DNA of 64,000 bases from Nostoc sp. GT001 (GCF_030382115.1 NZ_JAUDRJ010000003.1:5742911-5806910), one strand, 5' to 3'; positions 27,910 through 37,329 are shown, numbered from the stretch's first letter. Numbers and translations are program-made. Notes: generated by a model not told the origin, from the sequence alone.

Positions 27910-28554
27910 GATTACTCCTGAAAAGGTATTGTTAAGGCACTTAGTCACAGAGCATACACAAAATCTGCCTTTTTTTGGGGTTTTGTAGTCAATTGCTAGA
28001 GTTTTGATGCTGTAAATAAGAATTTAGCGATGTCTACGGTGTCACTGAGCGCAGCCGAAGGGCTACGCCTACGCACATTCATATCTTGTTACAAAATTGC
28101 CTGCCCAAACCTTAAGCACATTTATATTAATAGGAACAATCAATGTAAACAGGAAAAAATTAACCTTGGAGGGAAAAGAGAACTATTGATTAATTTGCCA
28201 ACAAAGTGTCAGTGTTCAAAACCAGACAGTGGATGCTGGCGCACCCAAGCAGCAAGGCGTTCAGCATCAGACAAAGTAAAAGTGGCACTATCGGTGGATG
28301 TGGGCGTTGAAAAAGCCAGGTAGTAATAGCTTACTTTTGCCATCTATGACAGTGCCAATTACTTGTAGATTGGGGAAAATGACTACGGTTGCACCATTGA
28401 CGATCTATATATCTACCTTTGGATAATCATCACTGACGGCAATCAAAACATTCTAGATAGTGAAATTTACCATATTTAACCTTAATTAAGTAATTGTATT
28501 TTGACTTGAATTTCAAGTTACAAAATAGAAAATGGTGTTGGGTACTGGAATTTT
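27910..28554. other. Intergenic region containing an amidohydrolase relic
   Basis: The plus-strand open frame at 28030-28323 has no recognisable product and overlaps the relic, so I do not call it. The minus strand carries amidohydrolase-like coding remains at 28288-28404 (and in another frame up to about 28450). Confidence 0.5.
28288..28404 (-). pseudogene. Amidohydrolase N-terminal relic
   Basis: The minus strand reads IVNGATVVIFPN, then VIGTVIDGKSKLLLPGFF and NAHIHR before a stop. VNG...IDGKSKLLLPGFFNAHIH is the start of the metal-dependent amidohydrolase fold (cytosine deaminase/dihydroorotase superfamily), with the HxH metal ligands at its end. Upstream, the adjacent frame reads VLIAVSDDYPKVDI and also stops. 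No full-length enzyme follows. Confidence 0.55.
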
Positions 28555-29334
28555 ATGAATCTACCATTACGGACATTGGGAGTTGCGCCAAATGCGTGGA
28601 CAGTGAATGATGCGATCGCAGATATCACTCGCCCATCAAAGACCCCACAACCCGTTATCTTATCAACAGAAACTAAAACCCTGCGCCTAGACTTGGCAAA
28701 GACTGCTATCCTCGTCATTGATATGCAAAACGACTTCTGTCACCCTGATGGCTGGTTAGCGCATATCGGTGTGGACGTAACTCCGGCGCGTCAGCCTATT
28801 AAACCTTTGAACAACTTACTTCCCGAACTGCGTGAGGTTGGTGTTCCAGTCATTTGGGTAAATTGGGGAAATCGTCCCGACTTGCTCAATATTAGTGCTA
28901 GTTCGCGCCACGTCTATAATCCCACAGGGGAAGGTGTGGGTTTGGGCGATCCACTACCAAGCAATGGTGCTAGAGTACTCATGGCAGGTAGTTGGGCCGC
29001 GGCAGTAGTAGATGAGCTAGAACAGATACCCGAAGATATTCGTGTGGATAAATACCGCATGAGTGGGTTTTGGGATACACCATTAGATAGTATCTTGCGG
29101 AATTTGGGAAGGACAACATTATTTTTTGCTGGTGTTAATGCCGATCAATGTGTGCTAACTACCTTATGTGATGCCAACTTCTTAGGATATGACTGCGTGT
29201 TGGTTAAAGATTGCACCGCCACAACTTCTCCTGAATATTGTTGGCTGGCGACATTGTATAATGTCAAACAATGCTTCGGTTTTGTCACTGACTCGCAAGA
29301 GATTTTAACAGCGCTGCAAAATGGTGAGGAGTGA
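28555..29334 (+). CDS. Isochorismatase-family cysteine hydrolase
   Basis: A 259-residue hydrolase with the full catalytic triad: Asp56 in AILVIDMQNDF, the Lys in VDKYRMSGFWDTPLD, and Cys in FFAGVNADQCVLTTL. The architecture resembles RutB and N-carbamoylsarcosine amidases, which hydrolyse ureido or amide bonds of nucleobase breakdown products. An N-terminal extension of about 45 residues is present. The cupin gene 230 bp downstream is on the same strand and may be a partner. True isochorismate hydrolysis is unlikely without a siderophore or menaquinone context. Confidence 0.87.
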   Translation: MNLPLRTLGVAPNAWTVNDAIADITRPSKTPQPVILSTETKTLRLDLAKTAILVIDMQNDFCHPDGWLAHIGVDVTPARQPIKPLNNLLPELREVGVPVIWVNWGNRPDLLNISASSRHVYNPTGEGVGLGDPLPSNGARVLMAGSWAAAVVDELEQIPEDIRVDKYRMSGFWDTPLDSILRNLGRTTLFFAGVNADQCVLTTLCDANFLGYDCVLVKDCTATTSPEYCWLATLYNVKQCFGFVTDSQEILTALQNGEE

Positions 29335-29566
29335 ATCAATTTTGGATTTTAGATTTTAGATTGATCCCATGCATGAATGCTCTTTCTTTGAGCAAAAATT
29401 TTAGATTTTAGATTTGTTCTCGCGTTTCAATTCGCTTTCTCTGGGATAATTTTAAATTTTGAATTATTCAATCCAAAATTTACAATCTAAAATCTAAAAT
29501 TATGTGATTTAAGACTCAAATTTTAAGAATTTTCATGCCCATCGATAACTCAGAGGGGATAAATAA
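29335..29566. repeat. TTTTAGATT-type repeats
   Basis: Several copies of TTTTAGATTTTAGATT and an inverted ATCTAAAATCTAAAAT run lie between the hydrolase and cupin genes. They can fold back on each other. Confidence 0.6.
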
Positions 29567-30022
29567 ATGTACGCTACTCGTTGTGTAATTCCGGTTATCA
29601 AATCTAGCAAAGATTACCAAGTATATCGCATCAGTCCCGACGCCTCTAATCGATTAGCAATTATCTTCGATTCGACGAATGCTAATACTTCTTTGACTTG
29701 CTGCATAGAAATTTTTGATGTTGGTGGGCAAACACCCCCAAATCGCCATCAGTGGGCGGTGGAAATGTTTTTTGTTCTCAAAGGAGAAGCGATCGCTATA
29801 TGTGATGGCAAGAGTGCCACGATCAAAGCTGGAGATAGTTTATTGGTCCCTCCCACTGGTACTCATTTGATTAAAAATACTGGTTCTACTCGCTTGTACA
29901 CGTTGACTGTGATGATTCCCAATGAAGACTTTTCGGAATTGATTCGCAGTGGGATTCCGGCGGAGTTAGATGAAGAAGATATGGCAGTAATAGGGAGATT
30001 TGATGCTTTGATGCCTTGTTAA
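29567..30022 (+). CDS. Cupin-domain protein
   Basis: A 151-residue single-domain cupin. The metal-binding motif is recognisable as PPNRHQWAVEMFFVLKGEAIA (His and Glu ligands) with the second motif GDSLLVPPTGTHLIKNTG. ATG at 29567 has GAGGGGAT upstream. Small cupins act as dioxygenases, isomerases or sensors, and the reaction here is unknown. Its position after the isochorismatase-type gene suggests a shared pathway. Confidence 0.82.
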   Translation: MYATRCVIPVIKSSKDYQVYRISPDASNRLAIIFDSTNANTSLTCCIEIFDVGGQTPPNRHQWAVEMFFVLKGEAIAICDGKSATIKAGDSLLVPPTGTHLIKNTGSTRLYTLTVMIPNEDFSELIRSGIPAELDEEDMAVIGRFDALMPC

Positions 30023-30482
30023 AATAATTTTTATAGCAGTTCTCAGTTGAGTGAGGTACAAAAACCCCACCCCTCTCCCCGCAAGCGATGAGCAGGGTGG
30101 TTTCATACAACGAGAGAAAAACTAAAACTGGGTTTCAAAGCCTCTCTCCGCTTGCCTAACGGCAGGCTGACGCCAACGTGGAGAGGAATGGAAGTGGGGT
30201 CAAAATCTATGGTTATACATGAAGAATCAAGACTTATATATTTTTCTTTTTTCGTATGAAACCACCCTGAGCCTCCCCGCAAGCGATGAGGGGGCTATGA
30301 CATACCTCAATACTGCTCGGTTAAGAATTTATCTGTTGAGGCAAGCAGTTATTGAGCAGGGAGGTTCAATTATTGTTGTGCGATTTACCAGGCTTGTTGA
30401 TGAAGTTAGCGATTCTCTCTCTTATGGAAGTGATGAAAAAGCGCTAAATTAGTGGGTAAAGCTAAGTCTCCCGTAACCTAAA
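30023..30482. other. Repeat-rich intergenic region
   Basis: Contains CCCCGCAAGCGATGAG twice (about 30077 and 30276) and other G/C-rich inverted segments. An open frame at 30219-30452 ends in a protein-like stretch (YLLRQAVIEQGGSIIVVRF) that could be a gene remnant. It begins inside repeat DNA and I cannot assign it. Confidence 0.4.
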
Positions 30483-30821
30483 ATGTCTCTTACCGTAGCA
30501 ACTGATCCCATACCTCTATCACCTGATTCTGATGGTGTTGTGCGTGTTAGTAATACTCGCGTAACTCTTGATACTTTAGTTACCGCCTTCTTGGAGGGTG
30601 TTACAGCAGAAGAGATTGTCGAGCAATATCCATCTCTTCAGCTTGCAGATGTGTACTTGGTGATAGGCTACTACCTTCGACGGAAAACTGAAGTTGATGC
30701 TTATCTAAAAATTCGACAAGAGCGTGGCATCCAAGTTCGTCAACAAAATGAGCGTCGTTTCAATCCAATTGGGATACGCGATCGCCTTATGGCAAGACTT
30801 ACCCACCAAGGGCAGAGTTGA
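30483..30821 (+). CDS. DUF433-domain antitoxin
   Basis: A 112-residue protein with the DUF433 helix-turn-helix core (RVSNTRVTLDTLVTAFLEGVTAEEIVEQYPSLQLADVYLVIGYYL). DUF433 proteins are usually the antitoxin and DNA-binding half of a VapBC-like pair with a DUF5615 toxin. That partner starts one base after this stop codon, so the two are translationally coupled. Autoregulation is expected from the family. Confidence 0.88.
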   Translation: MSLTVATDPIPLSPDSDGVVRVSNTRVTLDTLVTAFLEGVTAEEIVEQYPSLQLADVYLVIGYYLRRKTEVDAYLKIRQERGIQVRQQNERRFNPIGIRDRLMARLTHQGQS

Positions 30822-30822
30822 A

Positions 30823-31176
30823 ATGCTGCGCCTTTTAGCAGACGAGAACTTTAACAACCAAATTGTTCGGGGTATTCTTCGACGAAAATCTGAGATTGAT
30901 ATTGTTAGAGTTCAGGATGTAGGTTTGTCCAAAACTGATGATCGAGTCATTCTGGAATGGGCGGCGCAACAGGGCCGGGTTCTATTAACTCATGATGTAG
31001 AAACAATAACTCGATATGCTTACGAGCGTGTACAGGCAGGGTTAACAATGCCAGGGGTATTTGAGATTAGTCGCAGCGTCTCAGTGGGATTGGCAATTGA
31101 AGATATCTTGTTAATCGCGGAGGGAAGTTTTGAGGGCGAATGGGAAGGACAAGTGCAATATCTCCCTCTCCGTTAA
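30823..31176 (+). CDS. DUF5615 PIN-like toxin
   Basis: A 117-residue PIN-like nuclease toxin: MLRLLADENFNNQIV (first acidic cluster), VQDVGLSKTDDRVILEWAAQQGRVLLTHDVETI (second and third acidic clusters, Asp in THD). A longer frame exists from 30724, but the ATG at 30823 removes a non-homologous extension and places the start next to the antitoxin stop. It should degrade RNA when freed from the DUF433 protein. Confidence 0.88.
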   Translation: MLRLLADENFNNQIVRGILRRKSEIDIVRVQDVGLSKTDDRVILEWAAQQGRVLLTHDVETITRYAYERVQAGLTMPGVFEISRSVSVGLAIEDILLIAEGSFEGEWEGQVQYLPLR

Positions 31177-31666
31177 AGTCTCAGCGCGGTTTAACAATTC
31201 AAAGATTTCCCAGATTGGTTGATGTGGCGATGCCATCTATATAACATCAAGAGATATAGGGAAAATTCTATATAATCCTTCTGCAAAGGCTGATTATACG
31301 GAAAAATACTGTATAATCTCAAAATATGAATATAATAAAGAAAATTTTCGTATATTCTGACAAAACCTAAGTGTAATGCTTTTGTATCGTTAAGCTAATA
31401 ATCATTCAAATTGCATCCCTCCGTCTCGCCTTCTTCGCATCACCGCGTTTTTCTGAGGCTACGGATTATGCAACTTAAAGGCGGATTAGCTTATTAAGGA
31501 AAAGATTATATGAAAACTTTCTGTATAAGAAATAGTCAGCCTGCTAGGTTATCGATGGGACGGTGCTTGAAACCTCGCCTGTGGGATGAACACTACTGAG
31601 TACAAACTGCGGCTGACTAGTTGTTGTGCTTAATTATCTATACGTAAACAATTTTTTAGTGTTATT
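31177..31666. other. Intergenic region with hairpins and a candidate structured RNA
   Basis: No gene. GATTATA/TATAATC pair near 31290-31320. An imperfect long inverted repeat (TAAGCTAAT near 31392, ATTAGCTTA near 31485) brackets GC-rich DNA and resembles a degraded mobile element. The last 130 bp hold the candidate RNA at 31540-31620. Confidence 0.45.
31540..31620 (+). ncRNA. Candidate structured leader RNA
   Basis: TAGTCAGCC and GGCTGACTA pair perfectly over nine bases and enclose about 60 bases that include AGGTT/AACCT. The geometry is that of a closed multi-branch leader, 50 bases before the receptor-like gene at 31667. It does not match riboswitch consensus sequences I know (cobalamin, TPP, guanidine, fluoride, glutamine). 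Confidence 0.3.
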
Positions 31667-33061
31667 ATGCGGCTTAAATATTGGGCGATCGCATTACTAG
31701 CTATCCTGTTTTCATTAGTTTTTTCTGGGGTGACACAAGGACAAGTTCACCATGTATTCGAGAAAGCAATATCTGGGAACTCTAATCCTTCGATACTTGC
31801 TCAGTCAATGGATTCTAAACCTCGCATAAAATTTGGCTACATTAAAGATTCTCAACCTGTAAGTTATGAATCTCCTTACGGTGTAAAGGGATACTGCAAC
31901 CAATTAAAAAAATACTTGGAAGGGTATTATATATTTCCGGAACACGATGAAATAATACCTTATAATAATCGATTTTAAGGTTATAAAAAAATAAATATTG
32001 AGTGCGGTGCAAATACAATTTCTGAAGAAAGAACGCAGGATCTGAAAAAACATCAAGGTGTGTTTTCAGTTCCGTTCTTCACAACAGGTGCGAAGTTTAT
32101 AATTAGAAATGATAAGCGTCATTTCCTCAATGAGACTACACCGTCCTTTAAGATTGGAGTACTAGGAGAGACGACTACTGAACACGTTGTAAATAGTATC
32201 TATCCAACTGCCAAGCTTGTACCAGTTATTGATAGAGCTGATGCTATTAATAAATTGGAATCAGGCTATATTGATGCATACATTAGTGATGAAATTTTGC
32301 TGCCAAGTATCTTAAAGGAACTTGAAACAAATTCAAAAGATTCATATTCTATAGAGCCGAAAGCTTATGGATTTACTAATGAGTCTTATGGGGTTGTGGT
32401 GTACGACGACAAATTACTATTAGATAGAGTTAATAATTGGATTATTGATGAAGGACAAGAAGCGAAGAAGAGTGAATTAGAAAAACAAGCTAACTATAAT
32501 TGGATATCAGAAAGACTAAAGTTTTTGTTGTCACAAGATTACTTTTATAATCTTGTCGGCTTTCTGCTAATCTTCTTGCCATTGCTATTCTTCCTTTTAC
32601 TTGTTACTCACCCTTTATTTATCGCCTTAGTTGCAAAACTACCATTGTTTGCCAGATTTCTAAAGTGGATAAGACGTAGACCGCAAGGAGGAAAAAGAAG
32701 TTTTGTTGCTCCTTTGATTCGATGGATACTAGATGATGAAACGTTCAATGTGGTTACGTATAAGGCTAATAAGTCATTAGTACCGATGTACATTGATAGA
32801 GAGACTGTAGTCGCTTTAGTCAAGGAAGTAGGGCAACCGCTTGTGTATTTGAATAATGAAAGTGAGCCTTCTACGGTAGAGGTAGAAAAGGTTGCCCAGA
32901 ACTTAGCACAGGAAGCAGAGAAGAATCCTCACTTCGCTAAGGTGCTAGAAACAGTGAAAGATGCAGCCACCGAAGAAACAGAGAAATGGATACGTAGTGC
33001 TGTTACAAGAGCGTTTGAGTTGCTTAAACAGGCTGTTGATCCAGGAGGTAGTTCATCATAG
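31667..33061 (+). pseudogene. Solute-binding receptor-like membrane protein, interrupted by in-frame TAA
   Basis: Reads as one 464-codon gene in a single frame with one TAA at 31976-31978 and no frameshift. Before the stop: signal peptide and the start of a family-3 periplasmic-binding-type domain (IKFGYIKDSQPVSYESP). After it: the rest of that domain (ECGANTISEER, then GVLGETTTE, ending ESYGVVVYDDKLLL), one long TM segment (about 31-bp-equivalent residues near 32530-32620), a basic stretch and an acidic helical cytoplasmic tail. This is an amino-acid or ion receptor layout. GTG at 32060 could restart translation but lacks a clear ribosome site and a signal peptide. Confidence 0.75.
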
Positions 33062-33243
33062 TTACCGCAGGCTGTAATTTTATGGTCGCAGGCTAACAAC
33101 CCTATTGGAGTGGACTGGAGAGTGATCTTGGTTGTGATACAAAGGTTACTTGCAGCCGCTCAACAGGAACGTTGTGCCGCTTTAAGTTATTAGTTGGTTG
33201 TGTTGTATTTCGAGGCGATGGTTAATATTTCGGACAGGTCTAA

Positions 33244-34323
33244 TTACTGTCTTTTTGAAATAATTTCCTTAACAACGCCAACAAAGCGTTCCATGTCGGC
33301 TTGGGTAATAGCTCCCATTGTCGAGACTCGAAAGATTGATTGAGCTAAATTCCCCTGTCCAGAATAAATTATATAATCTCGTGCTTTCAGTTGGTCGTGA
33401 AATTCTTCATAGCTGAAACCGTTTGGTAAGTAATAGGCATTCAAGACAACGGATGAACAGCCAAGAGGAAGTAAGGGTTTAATTCCAATTGAGGCTAACC
33501 CGTCTCTAACTAAGCTGGCAAGTTGGTTGTAATGTTTGTGTCTAGCACGCCAACCTCCTGCTTCTGCCATTTCTTGCAAAGCTTCTGTTAAGGCATAAAA
33601 TGTCTGTACTGATTGCGTAAAAGGTGTGCCGCCTCGTTCTTGCTGCTGGTAATAAGTTGCTAAATCTAAATATAAGGTGCGGGGGATTGTGTCTACTGAA
33701 GGCAGTGTATCCCGTCGCAGAATGACAAAAGACGTTCCAGGGACACCATGCAGACATTTATTCGCTGTCGCAGCGCAAGCAGTGATTCCCCAATCTGCAA
33801 AATTTATTTCTTCAGCACCAAAGCTGCTGACTGCATCTACTAATAATTTGATACGGCGTTCTTGGCAAATTGGCGCAAGTTCCGCCAAATTATTTAGGCG
33901 ACCAGTAGTAGTTTCGTGATGGACGATCGCAAGGTGGGTGATGTCGGCGTTTTCATCTAAAAGCTTGACTAAAGCCTTGATATCGATTTCGGCATCCCAA
34001 GGATGGGAAAGTGTGATGTAATCAATGCCGTGGATTTTGGCAATTTTGGATAGTCGTTCCCCATACACACCGTTTTCAATTACTAGTAATTTCCCGTTTG
34101 TGGGTACTAAACTGCTGATCATCGCTTCCATCGCGGCAGTACCAGAACCCGTGAGGAGAACTGCTGCCCAGCCGCTTCCAAGACCATAAACTTGAAGTAG
34201 CTGTTCGCGGATTCTGGTTTGAAGTTGGGAAAATTCCACCTCACGGTGACACAAATCGGGACGCAACAGGGCATTTCTGACGCGATCGCTCAAATTGACG
34301 GGGCCGGGATTTAGTAAAATCAT
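33244..34323 (-). CDS. phnW: 2-aminoethylphosphonate aminotransferase (PhnW type)
   Basis: A 359-residue fold-type I aminotransferase of the PhnW/alanine-glyoxylate group. PLP residues are visible: Asp163 in LVDAVSSFGA and Lys189 in ATANKCLHGVPG, the NKC(L/I)xGVPG segment being typical of PhnW. In this setting it should run from phosphonoacetaldehyde to 2-aminoethylphosphonate (AEP) with an amino donor. The frame has an upstream TTG at 34329, but ATG at 34323 is used. It starts eight bases after the decarboxylase stop, so the two are one operon. Confidence 0.9.
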   Translation of the reverse strand: MILLNPGPVNLSDRVRNALLRPDLCHREVEFSQLQTRIREQLLQVYGLGSGWAAVLLTGSGTAAMEAMISSLVPTNGKLLVIENGVYGERLSKIAKIHGIDYITLSHPWDAEIDIKALVKLLDENADITHLAIVHHETTTGRLNNLAELAPICQERRIKLLVDAVSSFGAEEINFADWGITACAATANKCLHGVPGTSFVILRRDTLPSVDTIPRTLYLDLATYYQQQERGGTPFTQSVQTFYALTEALQEMAEAGGWRARHKHYNQLASLVRDGLASIGIKPLLPLGCSSVVLNAYYLPNGFSYEEFHDQLKARDYIIYSGQGNLAQSIFRVSTMGAITQADMERFVGVVKEIISKRQ

Positions 34324-34331
34324 TACCAAAG

Positions 34332-34360
34332 TTAGGAGTTAGGAGTTAGGAGTTGCCAGT
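34332..34360. repeat. AACTCCT heptamer tandem repeat at the aepY/phnW junction
   Basis: About three to four tandem copies of the heptamer (GGAGTTA on the plus strand) encode the C-terminus and stop codon of the decarboxylase and reach into the eight-base gap before phnW. The same heptamer array lies at 24804-24840. Confidence 0.75.
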
Positions 34361-35516
34361 TAGAACCAATATGGTTCATAAAGCGTTGTAAAACTTCTTC
34401 TGGGGTGAGATTGGGTCTGGGTAGCTTTTCTAAAGTTCCGGGACGGATTTTTAAATGAGCGAATTTAGGTCTGGTGTTAGCATCTGCGGTAAATAAAGTA
34501 TCTAAAAGGGCGGGATCATCTCCGGCTAATGTCACGCCGTAACCGCACGCTTCGGCAATCTTGGCAAAGGAGATACCCGCAGAAACGGTGGCTTGTGCGC
34601 CTGTGGAATCGTGGACTTCATTATCTAAAAGAATATGAGTCAAGTTAGCACCGCCATAAGTGCCGATGGTCGCAAAATTACCCATCCGCATTAATGCTGC
34701 CCCATCGCCATCAATTACTACTACCTTGAGGTCTGGACGCGCTAAGGATAATCCCAATCCCATTGAGGAAGCACAGCCCATCGAGCCGACCATATAAAGA
34801 TGATTGGCGCTGTCTTGACTGGCGAAGAGTTCCCGTCCCGTATATCCGGTGGTGGCAATTATTACAGTGTTTTCTGGATCGGTAAGTTCCACAATCCTAG
34901 CTAATGCTTCACTGCGAGAAACGCGTTGTTCTTTGTTATCCCGAAAAAAGCTTTGCTGAATATGAGCGCTAGCACTATTTTCTCGTTCGGGGATAGAAGA
35001 ACGGCTGAGGGCATGGGGGGCGATCGCTCCTTTACGCATGATTAAAGCATAAGGACAGCGCTCTTGTTGCATATAGGCTGTGGCTCTTTGCAAAACGGGT
35101 TCTATTTGTGCTACATCTGTGGGAAAAAATTCCCAAGGTATAGTCATTGTTTGCAGCAATTTCTCTGTGATTTGCCCCATTAATTGATGTTGCGGTTCAT
35201 CTTGCAATACGCGATCGCCTCTTAAAGTACAAATCAGCAACAGTGGAATCCGAAAGATATAAGTGAGGGAGGTTAGTGGGTTAACTGCATTCCCCAAACC
35301 AGAGTTTTGCATCATCACTACTGCGGGTTTACCAGCAATTGCGGCTCCAGCTGCGATCGCTACAGCATCTCCCTCATTGGCTGCGGAGATATATTTAAGT
35401 TGAACGTCATTGATGACGTAGTTAATAAAAGGCGTGAGAAAAGAACAGGGTACGCCAGTGTACCACTCAAAGCCAAGATGACGCGCAGCTTCTACAAATT
35501 CTTCTGCCTGGATCAT
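34332..35516 (-). CDS. aepY: Phosphonopyruvate decarboxylase
   Basis: A 394-residue thiamine-diphosphate enzyme that removes CO2 from phosphonopyruvate to give phosphonoacetaldehyde, the step that pulls the unfavourable PEP mutase reaction forward. It starts with the family GVPCSFLTPFINYV, has Glu48 in AANEGDAVAIAAG (cofactor activation) and the GDGAALMRMGN...LLDN ThDP/Mg motif. The last residues (QLLTPNS) and the stop codon are encoded by a heptamer repeat array. Downstream of the PEP mutase gene, upstream of phnW. Confidence 0.93.
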   Translation of the reverse strand: MIQAEEFVEAARHLGFEWYTGVPCSFLTPFINYVINDVQLKYISAANEGDAVAIAAGAAIAGKPAVVMMQNSGLGNAVNPLTSLTYIFRIPLLLICTLRGDRVLQDEPQHQLMGQITEKLLQTMTIPWEFFPTDVAQIEPVLQRATAYMQQERCPYALIMRKGAIAPHALSRSSIPERENSASAHIQQSFFRDNKEQRVSRSEALARIVELTDPENTVIIATTGYTGRELFASQDSANHLYMVGSMGCASSMGLGLSLARPDLKVVVIDGDGAALMRMGNFATIGTYGGANLTHILLDNEVHDSTGAQATVSAGISFAKIAEACGYGVTLAGDDPALLDTLFTADANTRPKFAHLKIRPGTLEKLPRPNLTPEEVLQRFMNHIGSNWQLLTPNS

Positions 35517-35520
35517 ATTA

Positions 35521-35660
35521 AGTGATGGGGGGAGCAGGGGAGCAGGGGAGCAGGGGAGCAGGGGGGGCAGGGGAAAAGGTTAAAGGGAAAAGGGAAAAGG
35601 AATAAATTTAATCTTTCCCCTTTTCCCCTTACCCTTTCCCCATGCCCCATGCCCAATGCC
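35521..35660. repeat. GGGGAGCA tandem repeat and A/G-C/T inverted run
   Basis: GGGGAGCA is repeated about four times. It is followed by AAAGGGAAAAGGG and its inverse TTTCCCCTTTTCCCC, which can form a long hairpin between aepX and aepY. The array may attenuate or process the operon transcript. Confidence 0.65.
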
Positions 35661-35673
35661 CAATGCCCCACTC

Positions 35674-37329
35674 CTATTGTTTTAATTGAAAAGCAAGGTC
35701 AAGATCGTCCAAAGAATTAACATCTAACCAGTTACCGCGAATATAAAGCACCTTGATCGGTTTGCCTTGCTCGATTAAATAATTGCATAATTCTGGTAAA
35801 CCCAGACTGTTAAATTCCGGTCGTTTTTGCAATTCATTGAGTGCTTCACTCACCCACTCTCTACCTTGACTCCGCAAGCGCAACATCCCAATCCAGCGGC
35901 CGCTAGACTTTCTTAATTGCGTTTGTGTCGTTTTAGAAACGTTCAACAGGTTGACATCCTGTCCAAACAAAGAAAGATCGTCTGGAATTGAACAATAGGC
36001 GTAGTCAGGTGAACCGCTAACAGACTTGTTGTTGGCTACAGAATCAACCACAGCCACAATTTCTCCGGGACATTCTAATAAATCCCGCAGGATGTAGCTT
36101 CTAAATAGTAAATCGCCGTAAAGCACCAGCATTTCTTCGCCAAAACTGGCTTGAGCTACGGCTAAGGATGCTAATTCTCCCGTTGTTTCATAATCTGGGT
36201 TGCGGATGACTTTAGTCCCCGGAACATTGATAGTTTCTGCTTTGTAACCTACGACAACGGTAATATCATTGATAGCAAGTTTCTTGAATTTGTCTACCAA
36301 TAACCTGAGTAAAGGTTTACCGCCAAGGGGTAACATCACCTTTGGTTTATCTTGCGTCAACCCTGCTAATTCTTGTCCTCTGCTAGCAGCCAGAACGATC
36401 GCTTGGGTATTTTGTCGTCCGTTGTTAAAGTAGCGTTTTTCAGCTTCTATGAGTTCATCCGCGCCCTGTAGCCGGAAAATTTCTTTTACGGGTGCAATAT
36501 CATCTTCAATGTTGATTAAAGTTTCGCTGGCTTTCACTTCACGTGCGATCGCTTGCATACTAGCAACAGCAGCTCGAATCAGATGGTTTGCCCAGATGAC
36601 CAAATTAACTTCAGCTTTGCGAAAAACATCAGTAGGTGTGCTGTAATATTTGGTCGGTATAAACACTAACGGAGAACGACCCCCCCATTCTTTAGCAAAG
36701 GCTAGCACTTGATCGGGGCGCGATGATTTACTGTGAATCAAGATCGCGGTTGCTCCAGCGGCGTGGTAAGCTTCAGCTCGGCGCAAAGCCTCCGAAAGAT
36801 CCCAGCCTACAATCAAAGCTTCGAGTCGGGCGACGATGCAAAAATCTGGATCTGTCTGACTATCCTTACCCGCCTTAATTTTGCCGCAGAATTCATCAAT
36901 TTCAGCCAAAGGTTGGCGACTACCGTTGATAAAGCTATTGGTTTTGGGAAAAAGCTTATCTTCAATACAGACTCCAGCGATTCCTCGCTGTTCTAACTTC
37001 TTAACTAGGCGACGCATATTATTAAAGTTGCCATAACCTGTATCGCCGTCTAATAAAATCGGGATGCTGGTGACATCAGACATGAACTCTAGCATTTCTA
37101 CAACTTGAGTCCAACTGGCTTCATTATTATCTCGAACGCCATACTGAGCCGAAAGGGCTAATCCACTCGCCCAAATTCCTTTAAATCCAGCCTCTTCCAC
37201 AATCCGGGCGCTAATCCCATTGTGAGCTTCCATGATGAAGTCGAGTTGAGGCGATTCTAGTAATAACCTTAATTGGGCACATTTATTTAATTTTGCAGAG
37301 GTATCATTGGGTGCAAATATTGGATGCAT
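35674..37329 (-). CDS. aepX: Phosphoenolpyruvate mutase fused to a nucleotidyltransferase domain
   Basis: A 551-residue fusion. Residues 1-300 are PEP mutase (isocitrate-lyase superfamily), which makes the C-P bond by turning PEP into phosphonopyruvate. DGDTGYG (94-100) and EDKLFPKTN (123-131) give the EDKx5N signature separating true mutases from relatives. Residues 308-551 are a sugar-phosphate-nucleotidyltransferase fold like PntC, the CTP:phosphonate cytidylyltransferase. Its nucleotide loop reads LAASRGQEL rather than LAAGxGxRL, so the usual Gly and Arg are altered and the domain may be weak or inactive. [13 protein letters not shown] is intact. It is the first core enzyme of the cluster. 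Confidence 0.93.
   Translation of the reverse strand: MHPIFAPNDTSAKLNKCAQLRLLLESPQLDFIMEAHNGISARIVEEAGFKGIWASGLALSAQYGVRDNNEASWTQVVEMLEFMSDVTSIPILLDGDTGYGNFNNMRRLVKKLEQRGIAGVCIEDKLFPKTNSFINGSRQPLAEIDEFCGKIKAGKDSQTDPDFCIVARLEALIVGWDLSEALRRAEAYHAAGATAILIHSKSSRPDQVLAFAKEWGGRSPLVFIPTKYYSTPTDVFRKAEVNLVIWANHLIRAAVASMQAIAREVKASETLINIEDDIAPVKEIFRLQGADELIEAEKRYFNNGRQNTQAIVLAASRGQELAGLTQDKPKVMLPLGGKPLLRLLVDKFKKLAINDITVVVGYKAETINVPGTKVIRNPDYETTGELASLAVAQASFGEEMLVLYGDLLFRSYILRDLLECPGEIVAVVDSVANNKSVSGSPDYAYCSIPDDLSLFGQDVNLLNVSKTTQTQLRKSSGRWIGMLRLRSQGREWVSEALNELQKRPEFNSLGLPELCNYLIEQGKPIKVLYIRGNWLDVNSLDDLDLAFQLKQ

Noticed and set aside
28030-28323. 97-residue open frame on the plus strand
   Set aside because: Low-complexity translation with no domain, antisense to the amidohydrolase relic. 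The relic explains the coding-like signal better.
28209-28343. 44-residue minus-strand frame starting at an ATG inside the relic
   Set aside because: It reads through the relic in another frame. Without a ribosome site or known homologue I keep the amidohydrolase reading.
30219-30452. 77-residue open frame with a protein-like end
   Set aside because: Starts in repeat DNA, no domain recognised. It could be a gene fragment but I cannot support a call.
31540-31620. tRNA gene
   Set aside because: The closing stem resembles an acceptor stem, but no T-loop (GTTCRA) or anticodon arm is present.
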